From positions 10,777,987 through 10,841,986 of the forward strand of contig OZ025219.1 of NCBI GenBank assembly GCA_964019055.1: 64,000 nucleotides of DNA, written 5' to 3'. Below are positions 58,111 to 64,000 of this stretch, piece by piece; the first letter of the stretch is position 1, and each line of letters begins with the position of its first letter. This DNA comes from Anthopleura xanthogrammica (lineage: Eukaryota > Cnidaria > Anthozoa > Actiniaria > Actiniidae). A program made the translations under genes and the position numbers. The notes beneath the pieces are model-generated. The model saw only the letters and a list, made by a program, of their open reading frames with translations, was not told the origin of the DNA and ran no database searches.

Positions 58111-58239
58111 TCGTCCATCCTCGAAAAGAAATGTGTGTGAGCAAGAGCATCGTAAACACGCACTCTAGGCATTCGCCTTACCATACAATTCAACTACTTC
58201 CGCTCAACCAGACATTCCACTCTATACTCCATCCAAACC

Positions 58240-58375
58240 CTCACCCTAAACCTAACCCTAAACCTAACCCTAAACCTAACCCTAAACCTAACCCTAAACC
58301 TAATCCTAAACCTAACCCTAAACCTAATCCTAACCCTAAACCTAACCCCAAACCTAAAGCCGAACGCCAGACCCC
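58240..58375 (-). repeat. Inverted telomere-like array (CCTAACCCTAAA)
   Basis: About eleven units of CCTAACCCTAAA / CCTAATCCTAAA lie in the orientation opposite to the terminal TTAGGG array. On the minus strand they read TTTAGGGTTAGG. Confidence 0.93.
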
Positions 58376-58689
58376 CTAAATACCTACCCCATCCCAACCC
58401 TACATCCTAACATTACCCCGGCATCTGACTCCCTAGCACCCACGGGTTAGGTTTAGGGGAAGTATTTGGATAGACTTTCTAATAATGACAACAACAGGGT
58501 TCATGGCAGAAGTATATTGGAAGAAGGCATGCATGCATCCATGAAGTTCCTTTTATACACTTGTAACATCATTAATTGTAACACCGACATTATTTCAAAG
58601 TGCCCACCCCGACCCACCGACAAATGTTTCTCCAGCAATAGGGTAGTTACGCGTTTCAGAGGTTGTGGATCACTTTTCACCTAGAAACT

Positions 58690-60950
58690 TTGGGTACTTT
58701 CATTCTGAGAAAATCGACGAAAATTTTTCAAAGTGCTAACCCCAACCCACCCTATGCGAAATTTCCATTTTAAATCCACAACACTAAAAAGTCTTTAGAT
58801 ACCCTTAACTAACCCCAGGAACACCGTTTCTGATAGTTAGAACAACATCAGAGGTCATCTACTAGGAAACCCATGTTTCAACCCTAGCTGTATAGGGAGG
58901 GTTGGAGTTAGCACTTAGAAAAATTTCAAGAAATCGAAAAAATTATTTCGTCTTATCAGTAAAGAAACACACTAGACCCTCTTAACTAACCCCAGAAACA
59001 CTGTTTCTGATAGTTAGAACTTCATCCAAGGTCTTTTTCCAGGAAACCCATGTTTCAACCCTAGCACTATAGGGAGGGTTGGAGTTAGCACTTAGGAAAA
59101 ATTCACAAAAATCCAAAAAAATTATTTCGTCTTATTAGGAAATAAACACCCTACAAACACTTAACTATACCAGAAACCCCATTTCTGAAAGTTAGAACAT
59201 CATCCAAGGTCTTTTTCCAGGAAACCCATGTTTCAACCCTAACCGTATAGGGAGGGTTGGAGTTAGCAGTTAGAAAAAATTCACAAAAATCCAAAAAAAT
59301 TATTTCACTTTATTAGAACAAAAAGATACTAGGATCACTTATCTAACCCCAAAAACACCGTTTCTGATAGTTAAAACATCATCCGAGGTCATCTACTAGG
59401 AAACCCATGTTTCAACCCTAGCCGTATAGGGAAAGTTAGGGTTAGCACTTAGAAAAAATTTCAAGAAAATCGAAAAAATTATTTCGTCTTGTCAGTAAAG
59501 AAACACACTAGAAAAACTTACCTAACATCAGAAACACCGTTTCTGATAATTAAATCATCATCCGAGGTCTTTTTCTAGGAAACCCATGTTTCAACCCTAG
59601 ACGTATAGGGAGGGTTGGAGTTAGCACTTAGAAAAAATTTGAAAAAATCCAAAAAAATTATTTCGTCTTATTACGAAATAAACACCCTAAAAATACTTAA
59701 CTATACCAGAAACCCCATTTCTGAAAGTTAGAACATCATCCAAGGTCTTTTTCCAGGAAACCCATGTTTCAACCCTAACCGTATAGGGAGGGTTGGAGTT
59801 AGCAGTTAGAAAAAATTCAAAAAAATTCAAAAAAATTATTTCACTTTATTAGAACAAAAAGATACTAGGATCACTTATCTAACCCCAAAAACACCGTTTC
59901 TGATAGTTAAAACATCATCCGAGGTCATCTACTAGGAAACCCATGTTTCAACCCTAGCCGCATAGGGAGGGATGGAGTTAGCACTTAGAAAAAATTCACA
60001 AAAATCCCAAAAAATTATTTCGTCTTATTAGGAAATAAACACTCTAGAAACACTTAACTACACCAGAAACACCATTCCTGAAAGTAAGAACATCATCCAA
60101 GGTCTTTTTCCAGGAAACCCATGTTTCAACCCTAGCACTATAGGGTGGGTTGGAGTTAGCACTTAGAAAACATTTGAAAAAATCCAAAACAATTATTCCG
60201 TCTTATTAGGAAATAAACACCCTAGAAACACTTAACTACACCAGAAACACCGTTTCTGAAAGTTAGAACAACATCAGAGGTCATCTACTAGGAAACCCAT
60301 GTTTCAACCCTAGCCGTATAGGGAGGGTTGGAGTTAGCACATAAAAAATTTGAAAAAATCCAAAAAAATTATTCCGTCTTATTAGGAAATAAACACCCTA
60401 AAAGCACTTAGCTAACCCCAGTAACACCATTTCTGAAAGTTAGAACATCATCCAAGGTCTTTTTCCAGGAAACCCATGTTTCAACCCTAACCGTATAGGG
60501 AGGGTTGGAGTTAGCACTTAGAAAAAATTCACAAAAATCCAAAAAAATTATTTCGTCTTATTAGAACAAAAAGACACTGGGATCACTTATCTAATCCTTA
60601 AAACACCGTGTCTGATAATTAGAACATCATTCGAGGTCATCTACTAGGAAACCCATGTTTCAACCCTAGCAGTATAGGGAGGGTTGGAGTTAGCACTTAG
60701 AAAAAATTCACAAAAATCCAAAAAAATTACTTCACTTTATTAGAACAAAAAGATACTAGGACCACTTATCTAACCCCAGAAACACCGTTTCTGATATTTA
60801 AAACATCATCCGAGGTCTTTTTCCAGGAAACCCATATTTCAACCCTAACCGTATAGGGAGGGTTGGAGTTAGCACTTAAAAAAATTCCACAAACCAAAAA
60901 AACGTTTTCCTCTTATCAGGAGAGAAACATGATTGAAACACTTATATACG
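58690..60950 (+). repeat. 178-bp subtelomeric satellite (about 12 copies)
   Basis: CCCATGTTTCAACCCTA recurs at about 58870, 59048, 59227 and so on to 60829, with spacing of about 177-179 bp. Other landmarks are GTATAGGGAGGGTTGGAGTT, AAAAAAATTATTTCGTC, ACACCGTTTCTGATAGTT and CATCATCCGAGGTC. Alternating sub-variants (GATACTAGGATCACTTATCT versus AAACACCCTA) suggest higher-order pairing. Confidence 0.95.
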
Positions 60951-61179
60951 CTTGAAACACCATTTCAACAACTTCGACAGTGAAATAGACTTTAATGTTA
61001 AAAATTCAAATTTCAATAATGCCATTTGACAGGATCTCCATTATAGGTTAACACATGACGTACAACTATTCGCCATTAGCACTTAGAAAAAAAAACACAA
61101 AAAAATTCATAAAACGTTTAACATCAAATCAATAGTTTAAATTAACACATTTTAAATAACCTTTTAAAATATTTGACTA

Positions 61180-61370
61180 ACACCCTAGAAGGGTGGTAGT
61201 ACCTTAAACTACAACCCTTAAAAGGTGGTCAAACATTACACTTCACCTTCAAGGGTAGTAGAACCTTCAACTACCACCCTTTAAGGGTAATAATAACAAG
61301 GACTGCCACCCTTCAAGGGTACTAGAACCTTCAACTACCACCCTTTAAGGGTAGTTGAAATTTTCAAAAA
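61180..61370. repeat. Palindromic ACCACCCTTTAAGGGTAGT block
   Basis: Self-complementary words CTACCACCCTTTAAGGGTAG and CACCCTTCAAGGGTA repeat several times, linked by AGAACCTTCAA. It lies about 50 bp before the telomere array. Confidence 0.85.
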
Positions 61371-61420
61371 AACCTCGTGAGGGTAGTAAAAACCCTAACC
61401 CAACCTTTAAAAATTACCGG

Positions 61421-61499
61421 TTTAGGGTTAGGGTTAGGGTTAGGGTTAGGGTTAGGGTTAGGGTTAGGGTTAGGGTTAGGGTTAGGGTTAGGGTTAGGG

Positions 61500-61540
<41 letters not shown>

Positions 61541-64000
61541 GGTTAGGGTTAGGGTTAGGGTTAGGGTTAGGGTTAGGGTTAGGGTTAGGGTTAGGGTTAG
61601 GGTTAGGGTTAGGGTTAGGGTTAGGGTTAGGGTTAGGTTAGGGTTAGGGTTAGGGTTAGGGTTAGGGTTAGGGTTAGGGTTAGGGTTAGGGTTAGGGTTA
61701 GGGTTAGGGTTAGGGTTAGGGTTAGGGTTAGGGTTAGGGTTAGGGTTAGGGTTAGGGTTAGGGTTAGGGTTAGGGTTAGGGTTAGGGTTAGGGTTAGGGT
61801 TAGGGTTAGGTTAGGGTTAGGGTTAGGGTTAGGGTTAGGGTTAGGGTTAGGGTTAGGGTTAGGGTTAGGGTTAGGGTTAGGGTTAGGGTTAGGGTTAGGG
61901 TTAGGGTTAGGGTTAGGGTTAGGGTTAGGGTTAGGGTTAGGGTTAGGGTTAGGGTTAGGGTTAGGGTTAGGGTTAGGGTTAGGGTTAGGGTTAGGGTTAG
62001 GGTTAGGTTAGGGTTAGGGTTAGGGTTAGGGTTAGGGTTAGGGTTAGGGTTAGGGTTAGGGTTAGGGTTAGGGTTAGGGTTAGGGTTAGGGTTAGGGTTA
62101 GGGTTAGGGTTAGGGTTAGGGTTAGGGTTAGGGTTAGGGTTAGGGTTAGGGTTAGGGTTAGGTTAGGGTTAGGGTTAGGGTTAGGGTTAGGGTTAGGGTT
62201 AGGGTTAGGGTTAGGGTTAGGGTTAGGGTTAGGGTTAGGGTTAGGGTTAGGGTTAGGGTTAGGGTTAGGGTTAGGGTTAGGGTTAGGGTTAGGGTTAGGG
62301 TTAGGGTTAGGGTTAGGGTTAGGGTTAGGGTTAGGGTTAGGGTTAGGGTTAGGGTTAGGGTTAGGGTTAGGGTTAGGGTTAGGGTTAGGGTTAGGGTTAG
62401 GGTTAGGGTTAGGGTTAGGTTAGGTTAGGTTAGGGTTAGGGTTAGGGTTAGGGTTAGGGTTAGGGTTAGGGTTAGGGTTAGGGTAGGGTTAGGGTTAGGG
62501 TTAGGGTTAGGGTTAGGGTTAGGTTAGGGTTAGGGTTAGGGTTAGGGTTAGGGTTAGGGTTAGGGTTAGGGTTAGGGTTAGGGTTAGGGTTAGGGTTAGG
62601 GTTAGGGTTAGGGTTAGGGTTAGGTTAGGGTTAGGGTTAGGTTAGGGTTAGGGTTAGGGTTAGGGTTAGGGTTAGGGTTAGGGTTAGGGTTAGGGTTAGG
62701 GTTAGGGTTAGGGTTAGGGTTAGGGTTAGGGTTAGGGTTAGGTTAGGGTTAGGGTTAGGGTTAGGGTTAGGGTTAGGGTTAGGGTTAGGGTTAGGGTTAG
62801 GGTTAGGGTTAGGGTTAGGGTTAGGGTTAGGGTTAGGGTTAGGGTTAGGGTTAGGGTTAGGGTTAGGGTTAGGGTTAGGGTTAGGGTTAGGGTTAGGGTT
62901 AGGGTTAGGGTTAGGGTTAGGGTTAGGGTTAGGGTTAGGGTTAGGTTAGGGTTAGGGTTAGTAGGGTTAGGGTTAGGGTTAGGGTTAGGGTTAGGGTTAG
63001 GGTTAGGGTTAGGGTTAGGGTTAGGGTTAGGGTTAGGGTTAGGGTTAGGTTAGGGTTAGGGTTAGGGTTAGGGTTAGGGTTAGGGTTAGGGTTAGGGTTA
63101 GGGTTAGGGTTAGGGTTAGGGTTAGGGGTTAGGGTTAGGTTAGGGTTAGGGTTAGGTTAGGGTTAGGGTTAGGTTAGGGTTAGGGTTAGGGTTAGGGTTA
63201 GGGTTAGGGTTAGGGTTAGGGTTAGGGTTAGGGTTAGGGTTAGGTTAGGTTAGGGTTAGGGTTAGGGTTAGGGTTAGGGTTAGGGTTAGGGTTAGGGTTA
63301 GGGTTAGGGTTAGGGTTAGGGTTAGGGTTAGGGTTAGGGTTAGGGTTAGGGTTAGGGTTAGGGTTAGGGTTAGGGTTAGGTTAGGGTTAGGGTTAGGGTT
63401 AGGGTTAGGGTTAGGGTTAGGGTTAGGGTTAGGGTTAGGGTTAGGTTAGGGTTAGGGTTAGGGTTAGGGTTAGGGTTAGGGTTAGGGTTAGGGTTAGGGT
63501 TAGGGTTAGGGTTAGGGTTAGGGTTAGGGTTAGGGTTAGGGTTAGGGTTAGGTTAGGGTTAGGGTTAGGGTTAGGGTTAGGGTTAGGGTTAGGGTTAGGG
63601 TTAGGGTTAGGGTTAGGGTTAGGGTATAGGGTTAGGGTTAGGGTTAGGGTTAGGGTTAGGGTTAGGGTTAGGGTTAGGGTTAGGGTTAGGGTTAGGGTTA
63701 GGGTTAGGGTTAGGGTTAGGGTTAGGGTTAGGGTTAGGGTTAGGGTTAGGGTAGGTTAGGGTTAGGGTTAGGGTTAGGGTTAGGGTTAGGGTTAGGGTTA
63801 GGGTAGGGTTAGGGTTAGGGTTAGGGTTAGGGTTAGGGTTAGGGTTAGGGTTAGGGTTAGGGTTAGGGTTAGGGTTAGGGGTTAGGGTTAGGTTAGGTTA
63901 GGGGTTAGGGTTAGGGGTTAGGGTTAGGGTTAGGGTTAGGGTTAGGGTTAGGGTTAGGGTAGTGGGTTAGGGTTAGGGTAGGGTTAGGGTAGGTTAGGGT
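61421..64000 (+). repeat. Terminal TTAGGG telomere array
   Basis: About 2.6 kb (roughly 430 units) of TTAGGG in the plus strand up to the window end: the vertebrate-type motif also used by cnidarians and many other animals. The G-rich strand points to the right end, as expected for a right-hand chromosome terminus. Scattered variants are TTAGG, TTTAGGG (once, near 61518), TTAGGGG and TAGGG; they become denser after about 63880. Confidence 0.98.

Noticed and set aside
57918..58193. Cys-rich minus-strand frame (CCRDYCC repeats)
   Set aside because: A product of the 15-bp GCAGCAATAGTCTCT array, not a cysteine-rich peptide gene; no signal peptide.
61377..61814. Gly-Leu and Arg-Val repeat protein at the chromosome end
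   Set aside because: It is the translation of TTAGGG repeats.

Overview
The window is the right-hand end of a eukaryotic, almost certainly animal, chromosome. Genes have spliced exons with GT-AG introns, and the last 2.6 kb is a TTAGGG telomere array with its G-rich strand running towards the end. A large QITRF-amide type neuropeptide precursor points to a cnidarian, most likely a hexacorallian (sea anemone or coral). That assignment is inferred from the peptide family, not from any database search.

Layout. 1-1.4 kb: the 3' exons of MON1 (Rab7 GEF subunit), plus strand. 3.5-13.5 kb: a cluster of three secreted peptide precursors. The first is a giant plus-strand precursor with over 100 copies of an 11-residue unit ending in QITRFGR; its frame is cut by one in-frame TAG. 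The other two are small minus-strand precursors with one amidation site each, directly after the signal peptide (PQLTRFGR and MTRIGR). 15.1-18.0 kb: a complete three-exon SAMD8-type ceramide phosphoethanolamine synthase gene (402 aa). 20.1-28.8 kb: a complete eleven-exon CDC37 gene (374 aa) with minisatellites, a tRNA-derived SINE and MITE-like elements in its introns. 29-31 kb: hairpin and inverted-repeat elements and a 10-bp minisatellite split by an insertion.

31.2-46.9 kb is one satellite of about 120-bp units, with higher-order periods of 356, 898 and 1115 bp and a roughly 5.2-kb near-identical duplication. 47-54 kb holds hairpin and foldback elements, a LINE tail, and several minus-strand exons of a gene I do not recognise. 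From 55.6 kb to the end there is a nested subtelomere: CRE-like 10-bp arrays, telomere-like subtelomeric repeats, a 15-bp array, an inverted telomere-like block, about 12 copies of a 178-bp satellite, a palindromic block, then the telomere.

The three housekeeping genes look ordinary. The most notable content is the neuropeptide cluster: three precursors within 8 kb share a TR[F/I]-GRS core but differ radically in copy number. Exon boundaries were read by eye from splice consensus and reading-frame continuity; no alignment or expression data were available.
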